Origin: Phytopythium helicoides
Taxonomy: Eukaryota; Oomycota; Peronosporomycetes; Pythiales; Pythiaceae
Assembly (NCBI GenBank): GCA_024867545.1
Contig: JANFNE010000009.1
Span: 1,090,501-1,154,500, forward strand
Reading direction: 5' to 3'
DNA: 64,000 nt
Shown here: positions 24,118 through 35,700 of the stretch, in pieces
Layout of the letters: every line of letters begins with the position of its first letter
How positions within the stretch are numbered: position 1 is the stretch's first letter
Position numbers and translations under genes: made by a program
The notes under the pieces: model-generated
Databases searched by the model: none
The model's input: only the letters and a program-made list of their open reading frames with translations
What the model was told of the DNA's origin: nothing

Positions 24118-26042
24118 ATGCTGCGCAAGTTCTTCCATGTTGGCGTCGAGGAGAACAATGCGGCGGGCGTCGGGGTTGGTGACGACGTGGGCAGCCAGCC
24201 GACGTCTTCGACGGGTTTGTGCGACGATGATGCGGGGTTCGCAGATCTAGAGGCGCGCCTTGACGTCTTTGACGGTGAGACCGAGCGCCTGGCAAGTCCA
24301 GGTCTATGCTTGCCTGAATTCTGAGTTGTTCTCGGTGACAAGGACGATTCCAGGGCATGATCATCCTACTTTCTCGCCAGTGCCAAGCAATCACAGGTAC
24401 ATGGGTGCTTATACGCAATACTTGCGAGGAAGACGATCCATGAGCCCACCTCGTGATTACCAGACGTGATGGAGGCCAGTCGTGCCATGGCCTCGAGCGC
24501 ACACCTCCTGTGCAAGGCGCAAGACGTAGACCAGGTAGACTGTCTCGGCAGCATAGTTGACAAAACCTACAGTGTTTCTGAACAACCATCGGCTCATCAT
24601 CAGGTTGCAGTCGACGAATGCGACGAAGACGCTCCTGTCATCAGAGAGATCAACGACTTTCGGCTGGCGTGCATCACACCGCTACAGACTGTTCGTGCTA
24701 CTATTCCGCCACTCAAGGTGAGAGGGATGCGATGCGATGCTGACGCAGGCCAGTCTAACGAATAAAATCTTCCTGCATCAAGGTGCGTTGCGATCATCGA
24801 CATAGCGCCCAAAGCGTTGTCATTCGATACGAACGCAAAATTGCCGAGATTCGAGCTGGACGTCGCATTGACAAGGGACGCGAGCGCCGGGTATGATCGG
24901 TCAAGATGATGAATTAGCATGGAGCTTGAAACTTACATTCCTAATCAACACAGAACCAAGTCAAACTCGACGCTGCATTGGAACGCTTCCGTGAAATTGA
25001 TGCAGACCTCCGAGCGGATATTGCAGCGCTGCTCAACAAGCATATCAGCGATATCGTTGGGGACTCGGTCGAGTCGGTACGGCACTGTGCGGAAAGTGAA
25101 CATTACGCTTGACGAGCTGGACTGACACTGTTGCTGCAACAGCTCCTGATGCGAGCTCAAGTGCTTGCCTCGAAGGTTCTCAAGACGAGATCTGAATCGT
25201 TGCGCTCCAAGCTCGAAAGGAGCCGCACTTTAGTGAGCATCCAGGCAAAAGCTGCGGCGAGTCCAAAACTCCATAGCGACAAGCCACAGCTTGTGAGCTC
25301 GGACAAGGCTGATGCAATTTGCCCCGCAGAGGTTACGACGCGATCCGAAACGGCGAAGCCCGCAGACGCCAAGGGCATTGTGATCATGCCAAAGCACGTT
25401 CTGAGTGACAAACACAGTTTGCGTCCGCCGAAAAAGCACACGTATGGCACTCAGACATGGAACTTGCACCGCCACATCAAGGACTCGATGGCAAGCGGGT
25501 TAGATCTGATTGAGTGCGTCAAGCTCCCAGACGGGTACCAGCTCCACGACTGGGTCGCAGTGCACGTGATCGACTTTTTCAACGAGATAACGCTGCTCTA
25601 TGGCACCGTGTCCGAGTTTTGCACGCCGGAGACGTGTCCTCAGATGTCGGCTGGGCCGTGCTATACGTACCTGTGGGCCGACGGCGTGCAGCAAGTGGCT
25701 CCCGTGACGCTTTCCGCGCCAGAGTACGTCGACCGGCTGGTCAAGTGGGTCGAAGTGCAGCTAGACGACCCGAGCCTGTTCCCCACAGGGGTCGGCACTC
25801 CCACCATGAGCCCGGCGGAGGCCGCCACCATGCTCGCAGCCGCCCGCAACATCCTCAAGCGGCTCTTCCGCGTGTACGCGCACATGTACCACAGCCACCT
25901 GCCGACGTTCGCCGCCCTGCACGCCGAGTCGCACCTGCACTTCTGCTACAAGCGGTTCGTGCTCTTCGTGACCGAGTTCGCGCTCGTCGAGCCCAAGGAG
26001 CTCAACGCGCTGCGCAAGCTCACCTCCTCGCTGCTCACCTGA
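24118..26042 (+). CDS. BAR-domain and MOB1-domain fusion protein
   Basis: Exon model: 24118-24291, 24381-24396 (a 16-nt microexon), 24464-24717, 24783-24890, 24954-25076, 25143-26042; 524 aa with all frames joined. The N-terminal ~240 residues are a charged, heptad-like helical region resembling a BAR domain (LEARLDVFDGETERL..., ACITPLQTVRATIPPLK, VVIRYERKIAEIR, LDAALERFREIDADL), expected to sense membrane curvature. The C-terminal ~220 residues are a MOB kinase-activator domain: FCTPETCPQMSAGP supplies the zinc cysteines and HMYHSH the histidines, followed by KRFVLFVTEFALV. MOB proteins bind and activate NDR/LATS kinases. Placing a MOB on a BAR module suggests membrane-directed NDR signalling (inference). 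Intron 1 has a GC donor (CTG|GCAAGT). The MOB part is certain; the BAR call is by pattern. Confidence 0.82.
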
Positions 26043-26146
26043 TAACGCACGACTAGCGAAAATACAACCCCCTCCTTTTAGTGCCATATCCCTCGAAACA
26101 CGGACCCGCAGCGCGCCTGGCATCACCCATTTTCAGTGGTGCAGAC

Positions 26147-27300
26147 ATGGCGTCGCGCGTGCTGCTCCGCTGCCGCTCGCGCGCGGCCGCCGCGGCCTCC
26201 TCAGCGCTCGCTGGCGCCTCGTTGGCTCCTGCTGGTGCGTCGCTAGGCGCTGCGCCGTTCCTGGTGGCGGGCGGCGCCTGGCAGCCGCTGGCGGTGCGCA
26301 CCAAGGTGAGCGAGCGCACGCAGCGGCGCAAGAACCTGCGCAAGATGAAGAGCGGCGCGGCGCGCGTGCCGCTGCTCAAGGACACGCTGCGCAAGCTGTA
26401 CATGCGCACGCACCCGGACCTGTTTGGGCAGTACCCGGCTCAGCAGCAGGCCAACGAGGAGTCGTACAAGGAGCTCATGGGCATCCTCGACTCGATCGAG
26501 AAGAACAACGAGTTCCCGCCCGCCAAGACGCTCGTGCTGCCCTTCTTCCTCAAGACGCCCATCGAGGGACAGTTCAAGGAGGTAGACTTGCGCCTGCGCA
26601 CCACGGGCGGCGCATGCAACACGCTCGTCGAGGAGGCCCTCGGACGCTTCTTCGCCGACTGCGGACTGCCCTCCGTCTTCCAGTGGGGAGAGGGAAGCTG
26701 GGGCAAGGGCATCGGCAAGGACCATGCCAAGAACTCCAACCTCGACTTTGACCGCGAGGCGGACGAGCGACAGAAGCAGCGCGAGGCCGCTGAGGCCGCT
26801 GAGGCCGCCGCCAAGCGCGAGGAGGCTGCGCGCATGGCGGCACCCGCGTACCAGCCCGTCGACCGCAGCGCGGCCCCCGACCACTCGATCGAGACCGTGC
26901 TCAACGAGCTGAACGACGTACGTCACGGATCGGTGCGCTGTGGCGATGTGCATCAGCTGACAACTTTTGCTCTGCGCAGGTGTTCGAGATCATCGCCGCC
27001 GTGCCGCTCATGGACGAGAAGGAGTACGGCGAGCTGCGCGTGTACTACGAGAAGGGCAAGGGCCTGGACGAGATCGACGAGCGCGGGTTCAACATCAAGC
27101 CGAGCGTGCAGCGCATCTGGACGGGCGAGCGCGACCTCACGGCGCTCACCGCTGGCCTGGATGCCGACTCGGCGCTCATCGTGCAGCGCATCCTCATGCA
27201 CACGTTCAACATTGAGAAGAAGGTGCGCGAGTTCCTCGAGAATGGCGGGGTCGACACGGAGGAGGAGGAGGAGGACGACGACGCCGCCAGCAAGAACTGA
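26147..27300 (+). CDS. TCAIM-like mitochondrial protein (DUF4460/DUF4461)
   Basis: Homologue of the animal mitochondrial protein TCAIM. Exons 26147-26917 and 26980-27300 give 363 aa. The first ~45 residues are Arg/Ala/Ser-rich without acidic residues, a good mitochondrial presequence. Next comes the DUF4460-like J-related block (LRKLYMRTHPDLFGQYP, then NEESYKELMGILDSI), a beta-rich middle part, an Ala/Glu/Lys-rich coiled coil (about residues 205-230), and a C-terminal helical part ending in an acidic tail. A sequence TCACCCATTTTC just before the ATG (around 26132-26143) resembles the oomycete initiator. It follows the BAR-MOB gene by 104 bp on the same strand. Molecular role unknown. Confidence 0.75.
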
Positions 27301-27593
27301 GCATCGGAGCAGGAGGACGAACGCACCACGACTGCATGTTTGAATAGATTACTGCTTGGTGCTATGTTGAAGTCGTTCGTTCGCCCGCGCATTGTTGGCG
27401 ATGAGACTCTCGTCATGAGAGGAATGCTAGCTCGGCGACATGTACGTTGAAGTCGCTCGTTGTGAGTTGTTCGGTTGTTGGGCATGAGGAAGATGTGATT
27501 GAAGACGTTCACATGGTGGTGATGTTCCGTGTTAAATTACTAGCGACTAATGTGGCGTGATTGTGGGCGTCGAAGAGAACCTTCGACCGGTCT

Positions 27594-28502
27594 CTAGAAT
27601 GACGGCGTCGGGAACTCGCGCGCCGTGCGCAGCAGCAGCGACTCGAGCTTGGACGGCTTGGTGGGGGCGATGGTGGAGCGGTCGAACGCGGCGTCTGCCA
27701 CGCCCACGACCTCGGGCTCGTCCGCAAACGTGACACGCTTCTTGGTAGCGGTGGGTTTGGCGACGGGGAAGACGGCGGCCTCTGGCTCGAGCGCCTCAAG
27801 CAGCGCGCGGTCGATCTGCATGCGCTGGTGCTTGAGCGTGAAGCGCTTCATGTACGAGTCGGCTGCGAGTAGGAATGGCAGGGCCTGCTCTGGCTTGTTC
27901 TCGTGCCATAGCTGCGCGCCGCGGTCTCTGGCGACCGACATGGCCTTCCACAGCACGGCGAGCTCCCTCTGCTCTGGCGTGGACGTGTTGTGCGCGTCTG
28001 CGGCAAAGTCTGCGACCGACAGCGGGCTGAGCGGCGCGTCCTGGTCCTGGCTGACCTGCTGCGCGGCCTGCACGACGGCCGTGTTCCACATGGGCAGCGG
28101 CTGCACGCGCAGCGCGTCGCGTCCCTCCAGCAGCGCGGCGAGGCGCGCGTGCGCGAGCTCCAGGAACTTGATGCACGTGGGCTGCTCGAGCGCGCCGCGC
28201 GCAAAGAGCTGCGCGAGCTCGCGCGCGACGGCGAACAGGTTGCGCTCGACGACGACGGCGTTGCCGTCCGACGCCCAGGCCTCTACAAGCAGCGTCTTGA
28301 GCTTGAGCTGCAGCGCGAGGCTCAGCAGGCTGCGGCGCTGTTCAAGCAGCGGCAGAGGCAGCGGCAGCAGCGCGGCGGGCTCGGCGCTTCGCGGACGCTT
28401 GCGGGAGGCGCCAGCGGTCGCGGGCGGCGGCGATGAGGCCGAGGGAGCGCAGCCGATGTCCATGGCGGCGCGGGGCGAGGGCGCGAGCGAGACGCTGGCC
28501 AT
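27594..28502 (-). CDS. Hypothetical protein, 302 aa
   Basis: A single-exon frame running from ATG at 28502 to TAG at 27594-27596, converging on the TCAIM-like gene. No family was recognised. After a Pro/Ala/Ser-rich N-terminus with a basic patch (SRKRPRS, a possible nuclear signal) there are Leu/Ala-rich helices (residues ~55-130), then a helical-repeat-like part (ELAVLWKAMSVARDRGAQLWHENKPEQAL, about residues 180-225) resembling a TPR or MIT hairpin, and a disordered tail with KKRVTFADEPE, which resembles a PP1-docking RVTF motif (inference). Third-codon GC bias matches the neighbouring genes, supporting that it is coding. Confidence 0.65.
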   Translation of the reverse strand: MASVSLAPSPRAAMDIGCAPSASSPPPATAGASRKRPRSAEPAALLPLPLPLLEQRRSLLSLALQLKLKTLLVEAWASDGNAVVVERNLFAVARELAQLFARGALEQPTCIKFLELAHARLAALLEGRDALRVQPLPMWNTAVVQAAQQVSQDQDAPLSPLSVADFAADAHNTSTPEQRELAVLWKAMSVARDRGAQLWHENKPEQALPFLLAADSYMKRFTLKHQRMQIDRALLEALEPEAAVFPVAKPTATKKRVTFADEPEVVGVADAAFDRSTIAPTKPSKLESLLLRTAREFPTPSF

Positions 28503-29925
28503 GACCTGCGCGCGGCTTGTTGGGTTGTGAGCAGGGAAGGCGGCGAGGCGGCGCGCGCGCTGTACCGTACATTTTACGGCGGCGGCAACTGGATCTCCTC
28601 GCGCGCTCTTGGACTTTGTATAGGTTACTAATCGCCACCGCGGTCAGGGCTCGGGCTCGCGGGATCCAGAGTATACAAAACGCAAGAGAAGCCGCCCGCC
28701 GGCCGGCCGCGCGCCGACAACAATCAACCTGCTCTTTTTTGGAGCTGGTTTCTTCGCCCGCGCTTGACTTGATACCTACGGAACCGCGAGTGAGTGGAAA
28801 GGCACTGTGTGCCGGGCTTGGACGGCCGGCTGGACAGCCGCCGCGGATTATACGTTGCGCCCGCACATATATAGTATACCGTACTGTAGACGACCGGCGG
28901 GCGGGCGCTGCTCGGCCTTTCCGGTCCGCCCTCCCCTCGAGTCAACTGCCGCTGGCATCTGTGAGTGAGTCGAGCGCGAGCACACGACACTTTACGCCGC
29001 ACTGAAATGCCGGCAGCCACGAGCGCCAGCCCACTGTAGTAGTCGACAGCGCAAGACTCGCCCGGCCGACACGCTGTTTACGGCCATGCGGTGGTGCCGA
29101 CGGTCGCCAACGGCGCGATCTGAGACAACGGCACACTGTACCCGCGGTCCGTACACCTCGACATCCAGTGTCAACTCAACTACAGGCACACGTGCCGTAC
29201 CCATATTTCCAGTGCCCCTAGCTCCCGGGCTGGGACCCCAACGTCGCAGACGAACGCCAGCCACCGCTTCACGATGGCCTGCAGCCGATACGGTGCGAAA
29301 ACTACGTACGGTTCTCACGCGCTCTCGGTTTACAGGCGCACATCCTGTCCATCAGAGTCAGTGTTAACTCGCTCTCCGCCGACCGGCTGACTGGCGAGCA
29401 GCTCCCTCCACCGAGAGATGGACACTCAGAGCACCAGAAAGAGAAAGCGCCGCACCGGACGGAGGCCGAGTGCGCAACACCACCGCACCTAGCACGCTCT
29501 GGACCAAAACTGGACGGGAGCCAGTGACTCAGGCGGCAAGAGCTGCCGATCTGCTAACACTGGGCCTGTCGGCGCTCTATAGGCCGAGATGACCGCATCC
29601 ACAAAGTGGCGCCACAAGATCGCGCATGGATAAAGGGAACGCTCGTCTCCGCTGCTCCTGAGCAGAAATCTCGCCGACAGCCTCTTTCCGGTTCCGCTCT
29701 CCAGTTCCGGTTCTTTAGTACCGGACGCAGCCAGAGAGTCGAGAGGAAGGAGGGTTGCCAACCACGACAGTCTGAGCGAACAGCAACTAATCGGAGGCTG
29801 CATGGGCTGGATGGATCACGTCCAGTTCTACACCCAGCGTGCGTGGCAGCATGCGGTGACGACTCAGAACTCAAGCTTTCAGCAGGCAACTCTACTTCCA
29901 TCCTCCTCAACACGTAGATCGTCGC
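28503..29925. other. Intergenic stretch without a recognised gene
   Basis: About 1.4 kb between the 302-aa gene and the weak candidate at 29926. Only short, mutually contradicting frames occur. An AT-rich patch CATATATATAGTATACC at 28864-28880 could be a TATA-like element. Nothing repetitive or RNA-like was seen. Confidence 0.5.
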
Positions 29926-30170
29926 TCAATCCCACTGCTCGAGAACCTCGAAGATTTGAGCGACACTCGCCAACATATTGAATTCATAATGCATCTGAAC
30001 CTGCATGCACGCGCGTTAGAGTGCTGATGTCAAGATGCTTTTATATACCTACCGCGGTACGACTTGCATATCACCGTGGCTGAAGACGTGCGATTAAGGC
30101 AGCACTCACAAGATCGTCGCTGTCAAAGCCAGAGTGGATCACGGGGCATGGTAGTTTACCCCGAGCGATT
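29926..30170 (-). CDS. Possible 3' end of a small gene, two exons
   Basis: Two open segments join in frame across a plausible intron. 30110-30170 reads ...IARGKLPCPVIHSGFDSDDL and ends at a GTGAGT donor. After a CATGCAG acceptor, 29926-30000 reads VQMHYEFNMLASVAQIFEVLEQWD and ends in TGA. The text looks protein-like, with normal codon use, but no start or earlier exon is obvious before the TBC gene begins 176 bp away on the other strand. It could be a short gene, a remnant, or the 5' region of the TBC gene read backwards. Family not recognised. Confidence 0.3.
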
Positions 30171-30345
30171 CTACCAAGTTCAGGTAGAAAACAACAACAT
30201 GCGAGGCGCGCAACACGTACAGCACTATCAGGGTTTTGCTTCTCGTGTCATTCACAGAACCCAATAATACAATTGATGTTTATTTTCGAGTTTGTTGACC
30301 ATTGACCTCACTGATCCACCACCCTCAGCCGAAGTGGTCATCAAG

Positions 30346-31805
30346 ATGGAGAGCAACGATTCTCCTGTGGACACCTCCGCGACACTAGGAGCGCTCTCTA
30401 TCGTGCCGATCACACCGTCTCCATCTTTCACTACTAAGCTCAAGTCTGAAAATGATGACGAGAAGAGCAGCTTTCCTATCGCGTTCCCTATGGAGACGAT
30501 CGATCGCTACGGCTTTCTTGTCTCCGACAAGTAAGACAACTTCAATGAAGTGCAACAATTGTGCCTCCACACCGCAAGGTACTAACACGTTTATTGATCA
30601 AAGGCGTTTTGACGCAGGAGTGAGGCCACCCGATTCGTCTCCAGAGCGCCGAGCAGCCGTGTGGCTCGAAAATCGTCGCACACAAAAGTGGGTCCGCATG
30701 ATTGGGAAGCAACTCGAGGATTGGGAAGTGTAAGTTCACTTGAAAGTTGCAGATCCTATAGGTTGAATAGGTGCAAACCGTTGTCCTTGGTCGGTATCTA
30801 GATGCCAGCTCCGACACGCATCCACGCTCAAGAAGCGTATTCGCAAGGGAATCCCAGAAGCGCTGCGAGGACGCGTCTGGGGTCACTTGGCTGGCGCATC
30901 GTTGATGCTGCGCAACAATCCTGGTGTCTATCCATCACTTCTCGCAGCTGACGACGCAGGCAAGTCCTCTGCCTCGTCTTCGTTGTCGGGAACGACTGTG
31001 ACAGACACCATCTCGCGAGACATCGGCCGCACATTCCCCAAGCACTACTTGTTCCAGGCTCATCGTGCCGGGCAAGGCGCGCTCTTCAATGTTCTGCGCG
31101 CCTATGCTCAATACGACCCAGAAGTAGGCTACTGCCAGGGCATGGGATTCCTCGCCGCCATGTTTCTGAGCTACATGCCCGAGCCGCAGGCTTTCTGGCT
31201 GCTTGTCGCGTGCCTCAACCACCGGCGATTTGCACTCGCTGACCTGTATCGTCCACGTATGCCCAAGGTGCCTGAGCTGCTGTTCGTTTGCGAGCACCTC
31301 ATGAAGACACGGTTACCGAGGCTCGCAAAGCACCTTGAGGCAGAGGGTCTGCACCCAACCATGTACTTGACACAGTGGTTGCTCACTCTGTACACCTACA
31401 ACTTCCCGTTTGCATTCGTCACACGCGTCTGGGACGCCTTCCTTCACGAGGGCTGGAAGGTGATCTTCCGCGTCGCCATCGCGCTACTGCAACTCGCTCA
31501 GCGTACGTCTCGACAGTGCATCAGCTGTATGGGATCAGTGCGTACGTACTAATTTACGAGTCAACACCTCAACAGCGAAGCTACTGCAGATCAAGTTCGA
31601 GGCCATCATGGATTTCTTCCGAGACCTCCCCAACAAGGTTTGACTTTGTTCTGGATTGCTCCACGTGGTGACAAGCCCATCAACTTACCGCATGCAGGTG
31701 GACACAGAGGAGGTGCTTGCGGCGGCTTTCAAGCTACCCCTCAAGCGCTCGCAGATCGAGCAGCTCCGAGAGCAGTTCCAGCAGCAGCAGCAGGAACCAA
31801 AGTAG
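30346..31805 (+). CDS. TBC-domain Rab GTPase-activating protein
   Basis: Stimulates GTP hydrolysis by Rab GTPases in vesicle traffic. Exon model: 30346-30530, 30604-30729, 30802-31502, 31576-31637, 31698-31805; 393 aa, phases all consistent. The first ~100 residues are Ser/Pro-rich and lead into a conserved linker (YGFLVSDK, WVRMIGKQLEDW) typical of this TBC subgroup. The TBC domain (about residues 115-345) starts IRKGIPEALRGRVWGHLAG. It contains the arginine finger in RDIGRTFP and the glutamine finger in YCQGMGFLAAMF, both intact, so it should be an active GAP. The C-terminus is a Gln-rich helix. The start is the first ATG; an in-frame TTG-led extension upstream has no ATG. It ends 62 bp from the convergent TMEM41-type gene. 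Confidence 0.88.
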
Positions 31806-31867
31806 GAAGGGCTCATATCGGTCTATCTCGTAGGAAATACACGCTTTCTCTCTCGCTGGGCTCCGTC

Positions 31868-32644
31868 CTAGTCCTTCTTGGCGCTGTCCGTCTCGGCGGT
31901 TGCGAAGTGGCGCTTGAGCCACGGGAGTGCGACGCCGCCGACCACGGCGACGACCACGAGCTGCACGGTGGTGGCCGTGTCGATGATGTCTCCCCTGGAG
32001 CGCAGTTCGCTGAGCACGAGTCCGGCCTTGCAGCTAAGGAAGTTGTAGGGCACGAGGCCGAAGAGCGGGCCGAGCGCGAACGTGCGCAGCGGGATGTCGA
32101 GGTGCGGCGAGGCCATGTTGATGAACCAGTTGGGTGTGAAGGGGAAGACGCGCAAAAAGACGAGGTAGAGCGCGAGCTCGTTCCTGTGGGCGTCGATGAG
32201 CGTCCGCAGCGCCTCGAGCTTCTTTGGGAAGAAGCGCGCGACCAGCGCGCGGCCGAAGCGCCGCGAGAGCAGGAACATGAAGACCGAGCCGAGCGTGTTG
32301 TACGCGAGGCAGAGCGGGAAGCCCAGGCCCACGCCGAAGAGCGCGCCGCCCAGCAGGTTGAAGAAGACCGTGCCCGGGATCGCGAACGTCTGCAGGTACA
32401 AGTAGCAGGCCGCGTGGGCCAGCAGCAGCCGCGCCGGCGCGCGCGCCGCGAACGCGCGCAGCGTCTCGCCGATCTGCTGCGCGTTGGCGAGCGACGTGGG
32501 CGCCGGCAGCGCGGCCCACTCGTCGGCCGAGAGCGCCGAGACGACGAGCGAGCGCAGCGCCAGCAGCAGCGCGAGCGTCGACAGCAGGAAGACGAGCAGC
32601 AGCGCATGCACGTCGCGGCGCCAGGCGGCGGCGGGCGGCGGCAT
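31868..32644 (-). CDS. TMEM41-type VTT/DedA membrane protein (lipid scramblase family)
   Basis: Member of the VTT (SNARE-associated Golgi/DedA) family, closest by pattern to TMEM41A/B, ER proteins with scramblase activity needed for autophagy and lipid mobilisation. Intronless, 258 aa. A first membrane helix (DVHALLLVFLLSTLALLLAL) is followed by the VTT core: FAIPGTVFFNLLGGALFG with the re-entrant glycine-rich loop, then LGSVFMFLLSRRFG, then RVFPFTPNWFINMASPHLDIP and FGLVPYNFLSCKAG, and a last hydrophobic helix. These blocks match TMEM41B-type conservation. The ATG at 32642-32644 precedes the Pro/Ala start; a longer frame exists upstream. Its start lies 93 bp after the stop of the BEACH gene on the same strand, with a CCAAT box (32671-32675, minus) in that gap. 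Confidence 0.88.
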   Translation of the reverse strand: MPPPAAAWRRDVHALLLVFLLSTLALLLALRSLVVSALSADEWAALPAPTSLANAQQIGETLRAFAARAPARLLLAHAACYLYLQTFAIPGTVFFNLLGGALFGVGLGFPLCLAYNTLGSVFMFLLSRRFGRALVARFFPKKLEALRTLIDAHRNELALYLVFLRVFPFTPNWFINMASPHLDIPLRTFALGPLFGLVPYNFLSCKAGLVLSELRSRGDIIDTATTVQLVVVAVVGGVALPWLKRHFATAETDSAKKD

Positions 32645-32737
32645 CTTGGGGCGGGGGGGAGCGCGGCGTGATTGGGCGAAAAGCAAGCCGCGACGGATTC
32701 AATGGGGTCTAGCTTTGCTACATTACAGCTACAGGTG

Positions 32738-35700
32738 CTACAGCAGGCACGCGAACGGGTCGTCGCCCTGCTCCTCCGGCTTGAGCTCCAGCCCGCGGAT
32801 GTCGTTGCCCGCGAACGGGTCGAACTCAGGTGTGGCGGCTGGCGCGGGGGCTGGAGCTGGGGCGGAGGTTGAGGCTTGGGCTGCAGCAGTTGCTTCTACT
32901 GCTGCGACGGCGTCCAGCGCGGCCGCGAGGTTGGAGGAAGACGAAGTCCCACCGCGCGAGCCCAGGCTCAGCCGCGAGAATGACCAGCTCGAGCGTGGAG
33001 ATGTCGACGACAGGCTGTTGCGTCGAGGAGGCGTCGACGAGCCATCGCCTGTGAGCCCGTCGAACGCAGGAGGCGGAGACGACGCGCTCGAAATGTTCGA
33101 GTTGATGGAGGTAAGGAAGTCCTCCATGGAGCGCGATGACGGTCTCCGCTTCTTGCCTGCGGTCGAATAGCTCTGGGTGCGCAGCTCCGCCATGACTGAC
33201 CCCAGGTCTCCACGCGACTCCTCTAGTGCGTCCATAATGCGGTCACTGGTAGCTTGGATCACCTCTGCAAAACAAAGCGTGAGTTAGAATCGCAAAATGT
33301 GGTTGCGCAGACTCGGGCGACGTACTCGAGAAGCTCCCGTAGTTGGCATTCATCTCGTTCCAAAGGTAGTCAAACAGCACAAACACTATTCAAAGCAACA
33401 CGACTGTCAGAACACAGATCGCCATCACCACTAGGGAATGAAGTCCTCACCTTCCGAGAAAATCTTGAACAGGGCTTCTGAATCGGTAAACAGCGGCCAG
33501 TTTGGCTGTCGCTCGCGAACAAGTTCACCATCGAACTTCCAGAACAGTCTTGCAACCATGCACGTCACGTTGATACCTGCAGGACCCCACGGGTACGTGT
33601 TTTCGTGCGATCCAGGCACCTGACTCGTCACCATTCGGACGGCATGATTCGGATAGTGTGTCGCAAAGTACACCAAACATTGCAGGCTCAGCATGCCACC
33701 AGCACGGAAGTCAGTCGTCGGATCGGGACGCTGGAAACCCAGACGGCTCCACGTCTCTCCAACGCGCTCAAACTCACGCTCGCATTTCTTTTCGTCTCCG
33801 GCATCATCCTCTCCATCCGAGAACACAAGCAGGTTTTCCTCCACAATCGGTTTGTGAAGAGAAGAGCGTCGCTGGAGATGCTCCTGAGAGTAAATAGCAT
33901 GCCAAAGGTCAAGAAGCAGTGCTTCGTACGCAGGCTCCCCGCTCACGCAGTTTTGCTTGAGGAGCGTGTAGTGGCCTTGCATCACTTCCAGCAGTGACTC
34001 CGCGGGCAACGAGGCCTTGGTGATCCAGAGTGTCTGACTGGCAACACCATTGCCGCCACGTAAGAACGCTGGCAGCATCTCATCTCGCTTGTTCTTGAGC
34101 TCATCTCGTTTGTTAGCAAGTGCAATTGCCTCCGCTTCACGCTCGCGAGCCTTCTTCTCCAAGTTGTCGGCACTCTTACACCCGTCGGCGATACCAAAAT
34201 GCAATGCATATGCGATGACCGCGCCGTCTTCGTACCCACACAGCAAGCAGCGCTCATCCTGCGAGAGGCTGATGGATGTCAGGTCTGCTGACGGGCGCTT
34301 GCACTCGATGCGGCGCATCACACGAGATGGATCCCCAGCGTCGCGCACGTCAATCGCCGCGTCTTTTCCACCGCTGGCAGTGATAATGTACTCGCTCGAG
34401 CGTGTGAACAGCACGCTTTGGCGCAGCAAAACTTGCTCACTACCATCCGCATTCACGAGCTTCTTGTGTGAAACGATTCGTCCATTGATCGACAGCAAGT
34501 ACAGTTGAGATTGCTGCACATAGTCGTTGGATGATGGAGCGTCCGACGAGCTTGAGTTGGCCAGGGGGTTCTCAAGCAACGAGAACCGCGACTTGTCATC
34601 CGAGAAAATGGAATTCGACCGACTCAGATGACGATGCGGGACCAATGCTTCCTTCGTGATCATGTGAATGAGCGTGTCACCCGATGATGAGATAACCAGA
34701 TCCGCAACGACCGAAGATGCAGAATACAGCGATGAAGGAGGAGAGATGGATATCGAGTGGAGAGGCGCAGATCCACGCAGTGAGTGCAAGAGAATTGTGT
34801 TCTCCTTCGAAGAACTCACGACGACGTCAAGATCGACGTTCAGTGCGACTGCCACAACTGGACTAGTGTGTCCAACCAACAGCACCCACGGGAGACCTCC
34901 GACTGGGAGCTCTTTCTTCGAAGCGAACATACGTCGTGAGCGAGTGGCAGCGGCCTTCGACAGAGCCCACACCGAGACTGTGCAGTCCTCACTTCCAAAC
35001 GCAAGCGCAAGATCACCAGTAAAGTCGTCTTCGCTGCGCGCCATACACAAGATCGGCTTCTTGTGAAAAGCGATACGCTGCAGTAACTCGCCATCAGCCG
35101 ACCAATGGATGCGCCAGCTGCCATCCCAATATCCGCAACTGATCATTTGCTCGTAAAACACGACGCCTTGCTCGACAAGACTTCCGGTGGGAAGCTTCCA
35201 CCACTGATCGACATCCACGAGGGAAAACGGGCATGATCGTGACTGGTCCGCGACGCTGTTGAGATAGCGCTTAGCGAGCACAACTCCCTCCGAATCACTC
35301 GTATACACAATCGAACCATGATCTGAACCTCCGCTGTGAGCACCAATGCCGGTGCCACTTCCGAGAGCCGGACCAGAGCCCAGCCCCACAAGCCCATGGT
35401 TCGATGCGTTCGAGAATCGAATCGCGGTCACAGGAGCTGTGTGTTTTGATGCCAAGTCATGACGACGCACTTGTCGACGTGAAGACAGTACAGCAACAGC
35501 GTGAGAGGAAGGGAAACGTGCCTCTAATGCTTCATCCTGAGTCATTCGCGCTGGATGAGGTCGGCGGAACAGCTGCAACGGGCAGGTACCACGCCGAGAG
35601 AGTTTTGATCGCACTGCAACGCTCGAAGTAGTCAGATCCAGTCGCTCTGGGTAGCAGGCGATGTGGTACGAGTTGAGAGCCTCCACTGACGACGTTCCAG

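Noticed and set aside
31640..32671. 343-aa plus-strand frame over the TMEM41-type gene
   Set aside because: Glu/Arg/Ala/Gln-rich mirror of a membrane protein; overlaps the well-supported minus-strand gene and the last TBC exon.
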